Shown one piece after another: positions 8,667 to 18,079 of a DNA stretch of 64,000 nt (position 1 is its first letter; each line of letters begins with the position of its first letter). The notes beneath the pieces were generated by a model. That model did no database searches and was not told the DNA's origin. It was given only the letters and a program-made list of their open reading frames with translations. This DNA is from Ramlibacter sp. (GTDB lineage: Bacteria; Pseudomonadota; Gammaproteobacteria; Burkholderiales; Burkholderiaceae_C): contig JAQGMS010000095.1 in assembly GCA_028292245.1 (NCBI GenBank), forward strand, positions 1-64,000, given 5' to 3'. A program made the position numbers and the translations under genes.

Positions 8667-8954
8667 ATGAAACTGAAACAATTCGCCGGCTCCATCGCCT
8701 TCGCCGCCACCGTGCTGGTTTCCGGAACCGCGTTCGCCGCCGGTCCCGCCAGCGCCGAGTTCTATCCCTTCGCCGAGATCATGTCGATGAAGATGATCGA
8801 CAAGAACAAGGACGGCATGGTGTCGAAGAAGGAATTCATGGACATGATGACGATGGCCTGGGACATGAACGCCAAGAAGATGGGCGGCAAGGCCGACATG
8901 ATGACCGACGTGCAATTCAAGGAACTCCTGATGTACCTGAAGGCCGGCGGCTGA
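8667..8954 (+). CDS. Exported EF-hand protein
   Basis: A 95-residue protein. Residues 1-24 form a Sec signal peptide ending in AFA-AG. The mature part carries one canonical calcium-binding EF-hand loop (DKNKDGMVSKKEF, acidic residues at positions 1, 5 and 12 with Gly at 6) and a Met/Lys-rich remainder. It is likely a small periplasmic protein that binds Ca2+ or another cation. A GGAG site precedes the ATG by about 9 bases. The gene stands alone, with a strong terminator 28 bases downstream. Confidence 0.85.
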   Translation: MKLKQFAGSIAFAATVLVSGTAFAAGPASAEFYPFAEIMSMKMIDKNKDGMVSKKEFMDMMTMAWDMNAKKMGGKADMMTDVQFKELLMYLKAGG

Positions 8955-8981
8955 CCTCCGCCTCGCTTCCCAACTTTCGAC

Positions 8982-9012
8982 AAGGGCCCCACGAGGGGCC
9001 CTTCTTCGTTTT
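8982..9012 (+). terminator. Rho-independent terminator after the EF-hand gene
   Basis: A perfect 9-bp stem (AAGGGCCCC at 8982-8990 with GGGGCCCTT at 8995-9003) with an ACGA loop, followed by CTTCGTTTT. It sits 28 bases past the EF-hand stop codon. Confidence 0.9.
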
Positions 9013-9107
9013 GCCGTGGGACAGCACCGACACCCGCGCGTGCCCGTGTCCGACGGGCGACCAGCCCAGCAGCGCCTAAGGTGCATTGAAACCCAGGAGG
9101 ATCCCCC

Positions 9108-9734
9108 ATGCAGCAAGCAGCGCCCCGCCATTTCTCGATGTTGCGGGGCTTTCATCTGGCCGATTTCTTCACGCTGGGCAATGCGGCCTGCGGGGTGGGC
9201 GCGGTGTTCTTCGCCATGCTCTACATGCAAGGCCAGCTGCTCACGCACTTCTACCTGGCCGCCGCGCTCGCGCCGGCCGCCTTCATCTTCGACGTGCTGG
9301 ACGGCCGGATCGCCCGCGCGCGGCACCAGCACTCTGCGCTGGGCCGCGAACTCGATTCGCTGTCCGACGTGATCTCGTTCGGCGTCGCGCCGGCCGCGCT
9401 GGGTTTCGCCGCGGGCCTGCAGGGCGGCTGGGACGTCGCCGCGCTGATCTATTTCGTCTGCTGCGGCGTGAGCCGGCTGGCCCGCTACAACGTGACCGCC
9501 GAGCAGTTGTCCGGTGACAGCGGCAAGGTGGCCTACTTCGAGGGCACTCCCATCCCGACCAGCGTTCTGTTGACCGGCTTGCTGGCACTCGCGGCCGCGC
9601 TCGGCCACGTGGGACAGAACCTCTACGGCGGAGCGTGGACCTTGGGACCCTGGGACCTGCACGCCTTTGCGCTGCTGTTCATCCTGTCCGGCAGCCTGAT
9701 GATCAGCAAGACGCTCCACATTCCGAAACTCTAG
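9108..9734 (+). CDS. pssA: CDP-diacylglycerol--serine O-phosphatidyltransferase
   Basis: A 208-residue integral membrane enzyme that makes phosphatidylserine, the precursor of phosphatidylethanolamine, from CDP-diacylglycerol and serine. The CDP-alcohol phosphotransferase motif DG-X2-AR-X8-G-X3-D-X3-D is intact at about residues 66-88 (DGRIARARHQHSALGRELD then SLSD). The protein has several hydrophobic spans (~20-40, 48-65, 92-118, 150-172, 188-202). The length fits the short proteobacterial PssA type. A GGAGGA ribosome site lies 8 bases before the ATG. The gene is not next to ilvC or psd as in some relatives. Confidence 0.88.
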   Translation: MQQAAPRHFSMLRGFHLADFFTLGNAACGVGAVFFAMLYMQGQLLTHFYLAAALAPAAFIFDVLDGRIARARHQHSALGRELDSLSDVISFGVAPAALGFAAGLQGGWDVAALIYFVCCGVSRLARYNVTAEQLSGDSGKVAYFEGTPIPTSVLLTGLLALAAALGHVGQNLYGGAWTLGPWDLHAFALLFILSGSLMISKTLHIPKL

Positions 9735-9768
9735 GCCTGCCCGCCAGCGCCACCCGAGGAGAACCACC

Positions 9769-10527
9769 ATGGCAATGATCATCGCCGGTCCCGCCGGCGA
9801 CCTGCACGTCGAAGACGGCGGCGGCGGCAACGTGCCGGTGCTGTTCGCCCATTCGTACGCGGGCAGCGCCCAGCACTGGCGCGCCCAGCTGGCCCATTTG
9901 CGCACGCGCCGGCGCGCTGTGGCGGTGGACCTGCGCGGCCACGGCAACTCCGATGCGCCGACGCCGGCCGACTATTCGGTGCCGGCCCTGGCCGAAGACA
10001 TCGCTGCGGTGGCCGACGCGCTGGAAATGCGCCGTTTCGTGCTGGTGGGCCACAGCATGGGTGGCGCTGCCGCTTCGGCTTATGTCGCGAAGTATCCCGA
10101 GCGTGTCGCCGGCCTGGTGCTGGCCGGTGCTCCCGGCAAGGCGTCGCCCGAACAGGGCAGGCAGATCATGAAGTCGCTCGAAGGCGACTACGAAAAGGTG
10201 ATGGCAAGCTACTGGAATTCGCTGCTCGAAGGCGCGCAGCCGCAAGTGCGCGAGAAGCTGGAGGCCGGCATGCGCGGCATCGGGCGCGAGGCCTCGCTGG
10301 CGATGATCGGCGCCCTCTTTGCGTACGACCCGCTGCCGGCCCTTCGCAAGTACCAGGGTCCCAAGCTGATCATCGACACGCCGCACGGCGACGGCCCCAC
10401 GGCCTTGCACAACCAGTTGCCCGACGTGGCGCGCAAGGTCATCACCGGCACCAGCCACTGGCCCCAGATGGACAAGCCGCAGGAGTTCAACCGTCTGCTC
10501 GACGAGTTCCTGGCCTGGGTGGCTTAG
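9769..10527 (+). CDS. Alpha/beta-fold hydrolase
   Basis: A 252-residue cytoplasmic hydrolase. The nucleophile is Ser96 in GHSMGG, the oxyanion-side HSYAG motif is at residues 28-32, and the catalytic His lies in SHWPQMDKP near residue 228. The acid is probably Asp in the preceding strand. The family includes esterases, haloperoxidase-like and C-C bond hydrolases, so the substrate is open. It begins 34 bases after pssA with a GGAG site, so it may share that transcript. Confidence 0.88.
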   Translation: MAMIIAGPAGDLHVEDGGGGNVPVLFAHSYAGSAQHWRAQLAHLRTRRRAVAVDLRGHGNSDAPTPADYSVPALAEDIAAVADALEMRRFVLVGHSMGGAAASAYVAKYPERVAGLVLAGAPGKASPEQGRQIMKSLEGDYEKVMASYWNSLLEGAQPQVREKLEAGMRGIGREASLAMIGALFAYDPLPALRKYQGPKLIIDTPHGDGPTALHNQLPDVARKVITGTSHWPQMDKPQEFNRLLDEFLAWVA

Positions 10528-10546
10528 CCAACGGCGCAGCCCGCCG

Positions 10547-10807
10547 CTACAGCATCAGGTTTTCGAGAATCACGATCTTGGGCCCGCCGCGGCCCTCGTC
10601 CAGCGCCTTGGCGGCCACCTCGGCGATATGGCTGCGGTGCCGGCTGAACGCCTGCATCAGCGCGTCGTCGGTCTCGAAGAGCTTGTATTCCAGGTCTTCG
10701 AGGCCATCGCGGTACAGCACGAATTTCTGGTCGACACCGCCGCGGGTGCCGATGAATTCGATTCCATCCAGGCTTGCGACAGGGTTCGAGATGCTGAGAC
10801 TAGCCAT
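10547..10807 (-). CDS. DUF1488-like protein
   Basis: An 86-residue protein. The layout (NP-x-S-x-D-G-I-x-F near the start, a VLYRDGLEDL strand-helix, then a basic helix AFSRHRSHIAEVAAKAL) resembles DUF1488, a small alpha/beta family of unknown function that is widespread in Burkholderiales. No signal peptide or metal motif is seen. It is convergent with the upstream hydrolase and separated from it by 19 bases. Confidence 0.7.
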   Translation of the reverse strand: MASLSISNPVASLDGIEFIGTRGGVDQKFVLYRDGLEDLEYKLFETDDALMQAFSRHRSHIAEVAAKALDEGRGGPKIVILENLML

Positions 10808-10891
10808 GTTTGAGATCCGTCGGTAGGAGGCTCCAGTATGGGCAGGAGCCGGCCCAAGTCAATCGGAAATCATCCCAGGGCCGGGCCGCGT

Positions 10892-11545
10892 TCAGGAACG
10901 CCCGGGCCCGCGTTCGCGCGGCTCTTCCGCCTCCGACGGCAGGTCCGCACCCTCGGCCGGCCGGTGCAACGCGGCGTCGCGAATCGCGAACAGCTGCTTC
11001 AGGTCCTCCTCGAGGTCCTCCTCATGGCCTTCCGACGGCTGGCCGTCTTCGGGCGGCCGGGTGTCCTGGGCCATGTCCTGCGGCAGGCGGTCCTCCTCGG
11101 GCGGCAGCGTGTCGCCGTCCCAGCCGTCGAACGAGGGCATGGCGTTGATGTCGGTGCGTGAATTGCCCTCGAATTGCCAGCCCACGCTGAACAGCCAGTC
11201 GCGCGGCCGGGTCTCGTATTTCGCGAGTTCGAGCCAGAAGCTGTCCTGGAACGCGTGCACGTAGTCCAGCAATTGCTCTTCGCCCTTGAGCACGACGAAT
11301 TGCACATGCATGCCCGACCTGCGCTTGCGGGTGAGGACGGAGAGGATGCGGCAGTCGATCCAGTCCGACGGAATGCCGTGCTTGCGCATGGTGTCGCGCA
11401 GCACGACCATCACCATCTCCCGCCGCGGGGCGTTGGCCGACCCCAACTGGCCGATCGTGCTTTCCGTTTCGTGAAACTGGGAGGATGTGCCGGCCGGGGG
11501 GTCGACACGGCCCGCCCCGCCAAAAAGGTTTTTCAACAGTCCCAT
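10892..11545 (-). CDS. Conserved hypothetical protein with acidic C-terminal tail
   Basis: A 217-residue protein. The first ~30 residues are a flexible Gly/Pro-rich start (MGLLKNLFGG). Residues ~35-130 form a mixed alpha/beta domain (REMVMVVLRDTMRKHGIP, then CRILSVLTRKRRSGMHVQFVV) that ends in WLELAKYE. The rest is acidic and disordered with many Glu, Asp and Pro. I do not recognise a function. It lies between the DUF1488-like gene and the FHA gene, all on the minus strand; the 59-base gap to the FHA gene allows co-transcription. Confidence 0.7.
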   Translation of the reverse strand: MGLLKNLFGGAGRVDPPAGTSSQFHETESTIGQLGSANAPRREMVMVVLRDTMRKHGIPSDWIDCRILSVLTRKRRSGMHVQFVVLKGEEQLLDYVHAFQDSFWLELAKYETRPRDWLFSVGWQFEGNSRTDINAMPSFDGWDGDTLPPEEDRLPQDMAQDTRPPEDGQPSEGHEEDLEEDLKQLFAIRDAALHRPAEGADLPSEAEEPRERGPGRS

Positions 11546-11604
11546 GGATTGCCCGCGAAGCCGCTCATGCGGGCATTATGGCGTGCGGCGCGATCAAGGA
11601 CCGG

Positions 11605-12228
11605 CTAGGCCTGCAACTGGAAAAGCATCCGCGTTCCCGCGAGTTCGAGCACGTCGTGGCTGGACAGCATCACGGGCCGTTCGCCCAGCGCGTCGCCATT
11701 GAGCGTGGGCCGCGCGGTTCCGTCCAGGTGCGCGACGTAATAGCCGTCGCGCCGGTGCGACACCGCGACCACCGAGACACCGGGCTTGCCGAAGGTGGTC
11801 ACTGCCTTGACCACCGGCATTTCCAGCCCTTCGGACGAGCCGTTCAGGACCCGGAAGATCGCATGGGGCAGGCGGCCCGGCACACCCTGGGGATCGACCA
11901 TCATCGCAGTCGTTTCCGAGAACCCGCTGGGCCGTTCCGACTCCTGCAGGTACTGGATGCGGAAGTTGCCGATGGCGATCACCTCTCCGTCGCGCAGCTT
12001 CTGGCGCTTGACCATCTGGCCGTTGATGTAGGTGCCGTTGGTGCTGTGCAGGTCCTCGATGAAGACGTCGGCCAGGCCGCGCAGCTCGAACACGCAGTGC
12101 CGGCCGCTGACCACCATGTTGTCGAACACGATGTCGTTGTCCTGGCTGCGGCCCAGCGTCGTGCGGTCCTTCTGCAGGTACACGTGCTTGATCTCGACGC
12201 CCTCGACTGATGCGATGAGTTGCGGCAT
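11605..12228 (-). CDS. FHA-domain protein
   Basis: A 207-residue protein. Residues ~20-90 are a full forkhead-associated domain, with the phosphothreonine-binding motifs LGRSQDNDI, VSGRHCVFE and STNGTYING all present. A second, degenerate FHA-like half (FGKPGVSVVAVSHRRDGYYV ... LNGDAL) fills the C-terminus. It probably reads Ser/Thr phosphorylation of a partner; no Ser/Thr kinase lies in the window. The start at 12228 is set by a GGAAGGTG ribosome site; a longer frame upstream has no site and an unlikely Cys/Pro-rich composition. Confidence 0.9.
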   Translation of the reverse strand: MPQLIASVEGVEIKHVYLQKDRTTLGRSQDNDIVFDNMVVSGRHCVFELRGLADVFIEDLHSTNGTYINGQMVKRQKLRDGEVIAIGNFRIQYLQESERPSGFSETTAMMVDPQGVPGRLPHAIFRVLNGSSEGLEMPVVKAVTTFGKPGVSVVAVSHRRDGYYVAHLDGTARPTLNGDALGERPVMLSSHDVLELAGTRMLFQLQA

Positions 12229-12304
12229 GACACCTTCCCCAAGTTCAGTCGCATGGTAGACCGACTTCCGCCCCAGGCGCAAGGTCCCGCACCGGCCGGC
12301 GGGT

Positions 12305-12757
12305 TCAGGGCAGCGTGCCGTCGGCCACGCGCCGGTACTCCACCTCGCGCTTGCGCACGTTGTCGATGCCGGTGAATTCATTGTGCGAGCGGAACTTCAG
12401 CTCGAAGGTCGCATACGGCATGGCCGGCGCGGCCGGCAGTTTGCCGTCCACGCTGGTGTAGCGGCGCTTGAGGTTGGTGCCGTCGAACAGCCACTCGCCG
12501 GCGTGGCTGTGGTCGGCCTGGGAGGCGCCCAGCTCGGTGATGCGCGACATCTCGCGGAAATGCCCGTCCGCCTCCAGCACCAGCACCCGCCGGACGTTGA
12601 AGCCGTCTTCGGCGTACTCGCGCAGCCAGGTCCCCACCAGGCGGTCCCGGACTTCCTGCAGGTCCGCCGTTTCGGGCGGCGCGTCGCAGCCCGCCACCAG
12701 CGCGCCCGCCAGCAGCACCAGCAGCCGGCGGCGGGGTGCGAAAAATGAGGGCGGCAT
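12305..12757 (-). CDS. Hypothetical lipoprotein
   Basis: A 150-residue protein from the ATG at 12757. The N-terminus is a lipoprotein signal (RRRLLVLLAGALVAGC), with Cys about residue 21 as the lipidation site. The mature domain is beta-rich and resembles small periplasmic lipocalin-like domains (LVGTWLREYAEDGFNVRRV ... GEWLFDGTNLKRRY), which in general measure or hold a small ligand; the family is not certain. It is transcribed away from msrB, starting 67 bases from it. Confidence 0.75.
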   Translation of the reverse strand: MPPSFFAPRRRLLVLLAGALVAGCDAPPETADLQEVRDRLVGTWLREYAEDGFNVRRVLVLEADGHFREMSRITELGASQADHSHAGEWLFDGTNLKRRYTSVDGKLPAAPAMPYATFELKFRSHNEFTGIDNVRKREVEYRRVADGTLP

Positions 12758-12824
12758 GGTGTAAGGATAGCCCCGCGGCGCCGACTCACGTGCAGGTTCA
12801 CAATGGAGCGAAAGGAATCCCGCG

Positions 12825-13322
12825 ATGAGCAATCGACGCAATACTTTGCTGGGGCTGGGCCTGCTGTCGGGGCTGGCGGCCGGGGTGCGTGGCCTGTTCG
12901 GCGCCCCCGCGCAGGCGGCCGCGCCGGTTCATGTGTACGAAGTGACACGCAGCGAAGGCGAATGGCGCAAGCTGCTCACCAACGAGCAATACCAGGTGCT
13001 GCGCAAGGCCGGCACCGAGCGGCCCTTCTCCAGCCCGCTCGACAAGGAAAAGCGCGCCGGCGTCTTCAATTGCGCCGGCTGCGCGCTGCCGCTGTTTTCG
13101 TCGAAGACCAAATTCAACAGCGGCACCGGCTGGCCGAGTTTCTGGCAGCCGCTGGAAAAGGCCGTCGACGAGGACGTGGACACGACGTTCGGCATGCGCC
13201 GCGTCGAGGTGCTGTGCCACCGCTGCGGCGGCCACCTGGGCCATGTATTCGACGACGGCCCCAAGCCCACCGGCCTGCGCTATTGCATGAACGGTGTCGC
13301 GCTCGATTTCAAGCCAGCCTGA
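12825..13322 (+). CDS. msrB: Exported peptide-methionine (R)-S-oxide reductase
   Basis: A 165-residue MsrB that reduces methionine-R-sulfoxide in proteins. The catalytic Cys154 lies in RYCMNGVALDF. The two zinc-binding CxxC pairs (NCAGC and CHRCGG) are intact, and HLGHVFDDGP is the family signature. The N-terminus SNRRNTLLGLGLL...AQAAA reads as a signal peptide with a twin-arginine-like start, so the enzyme probably acts in the periplasm. It is followed 9 bases later by msrA, forming a two-gene repair operon. Confidence 0.93.
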   Translation: MSNRRNTLLGLGLLSGLAAGVRGLFGAPAQAAAPVHVYEVTRSEGEWRKLLTNEQYQVLRKAGTERPFSSPLDKEKRAGVFNCAGCALPLFSSKTKFNSGTGWPSFWQPLEKAVDEDVDTTFGMRRVEVLCHRCGGHLGHVFDDGPKPTGLRYCMNGVALDFKPA

Positions 13323-13331
13323 GGATCATTC

Positions 13332-14033
<702 letters not shown>

Positions 14034-14036
14034 CCG

Positions 14037-14327
14037 TCAAGCCGCGAACCAGACCGACTGGACGTGCAGCGTGTCGAGGTACTCGCGCACGGCGCTGATC
14101 TTGCCGTCCCGCATCGTGATGCGAAAGTGGTATTCCTGGTTGTAGACGCGGCCGTTCTTCAGGTGGCCGAGCGACTCCACCTCCATCGCCACCTGGTCGC
14201 CTTCGGCGATCGCGCAGCGGGCCTTCCAGCTGGCTCGTCATGGCATGGAACAGCCCGGCCATCTGGACCTTGCTGCGACTGCCGATCACCGGCAACTAGC
14301 GGCCTTGTTGCTTGCGGTGTCGCTCAT
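14037..14327 (-). pseudogene. Broken SnoaL-like (NTF2-fold) gene
   Basis: Pieces of one NTF2-fold protein lie in different frames. A good start exists at 14327 (CAGGAG site, then [10 protein letters not shown]), but this frame stops after 13 codons. The next piece, in a second frame and directly after a TAG, reads LPVIGSRSK through [14 protein letters not shown] third frame then reads [16 protein letters not shown] through EYLDTLHVQSVWFAA and stops at 14037. About 35 residues that should lie between the first two pieces are missing and the join between the last two is shifted. The pieces match SnoaL-like/ketosteroid-isomerase-like proteins in order. The gene is almost certainly inactive. Confidence 0.85.
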
Positions 14328-14415
14328 CGGTTGCTCCTGGCTAAGACCCTATTGGGCAGCCCGGAGTGCAACCCGCGTCAAGCACGAAGGCGACGCCCGG
14401 GCAATACTCGCCCGG

Positions 14416-15402
14416 ATGATTCCTTTCTCCGTCCTGGACCTCGCCCCCATCACCGAAGGCGGCGATGCTGCGCAATCGTTTCGCAATACGCTGGACCTGG
14501 CGCAGCACGCCGAGCGCTGGGGCTTCAACCGCTACTGGCTGGCCGAGCACCACGGCATGCCGGGCATCGCCAGTGCCGCCACCGCGATATTGATCGGCCA
14601 CGTGGCCGGCGGCACGAAAACGATCCGTGTCGGCGCCGGCGGCATCATGCTGCCCAACCACTCGCCGCTGGTGATCGCGGAGCAGTTCGCCACGCTCGAA
14701 GCGCTCTATCCGGGCCGCATCGACCTGGGCCTGGGCCGCGCGCCCGGCTCGGACCAGGCGACGGCGCGGGCGCTGCGCCGCAACCTCACATCGGATGCCG
14801 ACGAATTTCCACGCGACGTCGTCGAGCTGATGGACTTCATGTCCGACCAGCCGCGCCAGCACATCCGCGCCGTACCCGGCGCCGGCGCCAAGGTGCCGGT
14901 ATGGATTCTCGGCTCCAGCCTGTTCGGCGCGCAACTGGCGGCGATGCTGGGCCTGCCCTATGCCTTCGCATCGCACTTCGCGCCGCAGCAATTGATGCAG
15001 GCCATCGAGGTTTACCGGGAGGGCTTCAAGCCCTCGGCACAATTGGCCAAGCCATACGTGATGCTGGGTTTCAATGTCTTCGCCGCCGACACCGACGAGG
15101 AAGCGCAATTGCGCGCGACGTCGATGCAGCAATCGTTCGTCAACCTGCGCAGCGGCCGCCCCGGCCGGCTGCCGCCGCCTTTGCCGGGCTACCGCGAGAA
15201 CGCGGGCTCGGCCGAGCGCGCGTTGCTGGACAGCGTGCTGTCCTGCGCCACCATCGGTTCGCCCGGCACCGTGCGCGAAGGGCTGCGGGCCTTCATCGAG
15301 CGCACCGGCGCCGATGAACTGATGATCACGTCCAACATGTTCGACCACCAGGCCCGGCTGCACTCATATGAAATCGCGGCGCAGGTCCGCACACAGCTGT
15401 AA
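14416..15402 (+). CDS. LLM-class flavin-dependent monooxygenase (MsnO8/YhbW type)
   Basis: A 328-residue luciferase-like TIM-barrel enzyme. It begins [12 protein letters not shown], has the family signatures [32 protein letters not shown], and ends with a region for the C-terminal helices. Such enzymes use FMNH2 supplied by a reductase and O2; the substrate is unknown. The ATG at 14416 is chosen because the open frame to the left runs through the remains of the pseudogene and gives no family sequence. It ends 10 bases before the dienelactone hydrolase, so the two are probably co-transcribed. Confidence 0.9.
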   Translation: MIPFSVLDLAPITEGGDAAQSFRNTLDLAQHAERWGFNRYWLAEHHGMPGIASAATAILIGHVAGGTKTIRVGAGGIMLPNHSPLVIAEQFATLEALYPGRIDLGLGRAPGSDQATARALRRNLTSDADEFPRDVVELMDFMSDQPRQHIRAVPGAGAKVPVWILGSSLFGAQLAAMLGLPYAFASHFAPQQLMQAIEVYREGFKPSAQLAKPYVMLGFNVFAADTDEEAQLRATSMQQSFVNLRSGRPGRLPPPLPGYRENAGSAERALLDSVLSCATIGSPGTVREGLRAFIERTGADELMITSNMFDHQARLHSYEIAAQVRTQL

Positions 15403-15412
15403 AGGAAAACCC

Positions 15413-16840
15413 ATGCCGCCACGCCTTACCGCCCAGGATTTCGACCAGGACGTGCTGATCCTCTTCGACGCCTATGTGCACGGCGGGCTGGACCGGCGCG
15501 GCTTCCTGAACCAGGCCGGGAAATACGCCAAGGCGGGCATGACCGCCGCGGGACTGCTCGCCGCACTCAGCCCCGATTTCGCGGCAGGGCAGCAAGTGCG
15601 CAAGGACGATTCGCGGCTGAAGGCTGAAACGGTCATGGTCCCCTCGCCTGCCGGCCACGGCTCCATCAAGGGTTACCTGGTGCGCCCTGCCAACGCCGGT
15701 GCCGGCAAGCTGCCGGCCGTCCTGGTGATCCACGAGAACCGCGGCCTGAATCCGCACATCGAGGACATCGCGCGGCGGCTCGCGCTGGACGGCTTCATGG
15801 CGTTCGCGCCCGATGCGCTGACGCCGGCGGGCGGCTATCCCGGCGACGAGGAAAGAGCCGTGGCGGCGTTCGCCGCGCTGGACCAGGACAAGGTGCAACA
15901 GGATTTCCTGGCCGCCGCCGCGTGGCTGAAAGCGCGCCCGGACGCGACCGGCAAGCTCGGCACGGTCGGCTTTTGCTGGGGCGGCGGCGTGGTTCATACG
16001 CTGGCCACGCTGATGCCGGATCTGAACGCCGCCGTTTCCTTCTACGGCGGCGCGCCGGCGCCGGCGCAAGCAGCCAAGGTCAAGGCCCCGCTGATGGTCC
16101 ATCTCGCCGGGACCGACCCCTGGGTCGATAGCACCTGGCCCGCTTACGAAGCCGCGCTGAAGGCCGCCGGCGCGAAGTACGCGGCCTTCCGCTACACAGG
16201 CACCCAGCACGGCTTCAACAACGACACCACGCCGCGCTACGACACCGCCGCGGCCAAGCTGGCGTGGGAGCGCACGACCGCGTTCTTCAAGACCAACCTC
16301 GCGGCGCGGCCCAACGTGAGGCTGCGCGGCACGCTGCAGTCGGTCACCGGGGACAGCCTTGTCCTGAAGACGCGCGGCGGCGAAGTGATCGAGCTCGCGC
16401 TGCCCGCCAACGCAACGGTGAGCGAGGTCTACCCGGTCGGGCTGGCCGACATCACGGCCGGCAGCTTCGTGGGCGTCGGCGCGATGCCGCAGGCCGACGG
16501 ATCGCAGCGGGCGATCGCGGTGACCGTGTTCCCCGAGAGCGCGCGCGGCACCAACGAGGGTCATTTCCCCTTCGACTTCGCCCCGCAAAGCACCATGACC
16601 AACGCCACGGTGGAAGGCATTGCCTCCGCGCCCGACGGCCGCAGGCTGCACGTGCGCTACAAGGGCGGCGAGAAGATCATCATCGTTCCCGCCGGCGCAC
16701 CGGTCGTCACTTTCCGGCCCGGCGACCGCGCCCTGCTCGTGCCCGGCGCGAGTGTCGCGCTCACCGCGCAGGACGTCGATGGAAAGCTCACGGTGCTGCG
16801 CGCGAGCGCGGGTCGCAACGGATTTGCAGTTCCCTACTAG
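15413..16840 (+). CDS. Tat-exported dienelactone-hydrolase-family protein fused to a C-terminal beta-rich domain
   Basis: A 475-residue protein. After a 26-residue leader comes a twin-arginine signal (DRRGFLNQAG then a hydrophobic run to residue ~58). Residues ~70-295 are a dienelactone hydrolase domain: Glu in IHENRG (~108), nucleophile Cys188 in GFCWGG, Asp near 234-238 and His265 in TQHGFNN. Residues ~299-475 are an extra domain rich in beta strands (RGTLQSVTGDSLVLKTRGGE, later GNTEGHFPFDF-like and VTFRPGDRALL motifs) that resembles DUF5666-type proteins usually found alone. A hydrolase with this tail is about twice the usual length. It follows the LLM gene by 10 bases with an AAAGGAAA site. 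Confidence 0.9.
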   Translation: MPPRLTAQDFDQDVLILFDAYVHGGLDRRGFLNQAGKYAKAGMTAAGLLAALSPDFAAGQQVRKDDSRLKAETVMVPSPAGHGSIKGYLVRPANAGAGKLPAVLVIHENRGLNPHIEDIARRLALDGFMAFAPDALTPAGGYPGDEERAVAAFAALDQDKVQQDFLAAAAWLKARPDATGKLGTVGFCWGGGVVHTLATLMPDLNAAVSFYGGAPAPAQAAKVKAPLMVHLAGTDPWVDSTWPAYEAALKAAGAKYAAFRYTGTQHGFNNDTTPRYDTAAAKLAWERTTAFFKTNLAARPNVRLRGTLQSVTGDSLVLKTRGGEVIELALPANATVSEVYPVGLADITAGSFVGVGAMPQADGSQRAIAVTVFPESARGTNEGHFPFDFAPQSTMTNATVEGIASAPDGRRLHVRYKGGEKIIIVPAGAPVVTFRPGDRALLVPGASVALTAQDVDGKLTVLRASAGRNGFAVPY

Positions 16841-16843
16841 CCC

Positions 16844-18079
16844 ATGACCGGCGCCGTCGGCCCCTGGCGCGCGGTGCTCGCCGGCATGGTTTCCCTCGCG
16901 GTGGCGATGGGCATCGGCCGCTTCGCGTTCACGCCGCTGCTGCCGATAATGCTGTCCGACGGTGTGCTGAACCTCGCCGCCGCCAGCTGGCTGGCCAGCG
17001 CGAACTACCTGGGTTACCTCGCCGGCGCATTGCTGTGTACCTTCCAGCCCTGGCTCTGGCGCAAGCTCCATATCGCCACGCCGCCCAACGGCCCGGCGAT
17101 GGTGCGGGGCGGACTCGTCGCCACCGTCTTGTTGACGTTGGGGATCGCACTGCCGCTGCCCGCCGCCTGGCCCGCGCTGCGCTTCGCCGCCGGCGTCGCC
17201 AGCGCCGTGGTCTTCGTCTTCACTTCGGGCTGGTGCCTGGCGCAGTTCGCGCGGCTCGAATTGCCGGCGATGGGTGCGTTGGTCTACATCGGGCCCGGCG
17301 CGGGCATCGTGATCAGCGGCCTGGCCGCGAGCGTGATGGTGGCCTGGCACGGTTCGGCCCAAGTCGGCTGGGCGGTGTTCGGCTTGCTCGCGGCGTTGCT
17401 CACGGCGTCGATCTGGAGCACCTTCGCGACCGATCGCGTGACCGCGGGGCCGGCGGCGGCTCCGGGTCCGAGCGCCGCGCCGGCGGCCGCGGCTGACCGT
17501 GGCGCCGAGGTCACCCTGCTGGCCGGCGCTTACGGCCTGGCCGGCTTCGGCTACATCATCACGGCCACGTTCTTGCCCGTGATCGCCCGGCAGGCCTTGC
17601 CGGGCTCGCCCTGGCTCGACATGTTCTGGCCGATCTTCGGCGCCGGCGTGATGGCCGGCGCTGCCATCGCGTCGCGCGTGCGCGGCCCGGGCGACCCGCG
17701 CCTGCGCCTGGCCGTCTGCTACCTGTTGCAGGCGTTGGGCATTGCCGCCGGCTTGTGGAGCCCGACCCTCGCGGGCTTCGCGATCGGCAGCCTGCTGCTG
17801 GGCCTGCCCTTCACGGCGATCACGTTCTTTGCGCTGCAGGAAGTTCGCCGGTTGCGCCCCGCGTCGCCCACCGGGCTGACCGGACTGATCACCGCGCTGT
17901 ACGGATCGGGACAGATCGTCGGCCCTCCGCTCGCCACCGCGCTGCTCACGCACAGCGCCCAACCGTCGCGAGGCTTCGCGCCGTCGCTCGAGATCGCGGC
18001 GGGCGCCTTGATGCTGGGTGCGGCCATCTTCGCGGCGATGGCGAAGCTCTATCCGTTGCCTGAAAGATCGCTTCCCTAG
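16844..18079 (+). CDS. MFS transporter, YbfB/YjiJ family
   Basis: A 411-residue protein with about twelve hydrophobic spans. The N-terminus (GMVSLAVAMGIGRFAFTPLLP, then NYLGYLAGALL) is the signature of the YbfB/YjiJ branch of the major facilitator superfamily, whose substrates are largely unknown. It begins 3 bases after the dienelactone hydrolase stop, completing a three-gene transcript with the LLM enzyme; export or uptake of a compound handled by those enzymes is a reasonable guess. Its 3' end overlaps the convergent DUF2721 gene by 4 bases. Confidence 0.92.
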   Translation: MTGAVGPWRAVLAGMVSLAVAMGIGRFAFTPLLPIMLSDGVLNLAAASWLASANYLGYLAGALLCTFQPWLWRKLHIATPPNGPAMVRGGLVATVLLTLGIALPLPAAWPALRFAAGVASAVVFVFTSGWCLAQFARLELPAMGALVYIGPGAGIVISGLAASVMVAWHGSAQVGWAVFGLLAALLTASIWSTFATDRVTAGPAAAPGPSAAPAAAADRGAEVTLLAGAYGLAGFGYIITATFLPVIARQALPGSPWLDMFWPIFGAGVMAGAAIASRVRGPGDPRLRLAVCYLLQALGIAAGLWSPTLAGFAIGSLLLGLPFTAITFFALQEVRRLRPASPTGLTGLITALYGSGQIVGPPLATALLTHSAQPSRGFAPSLEIAAGALMLGAAIFAAMAKLYPLPERSLP

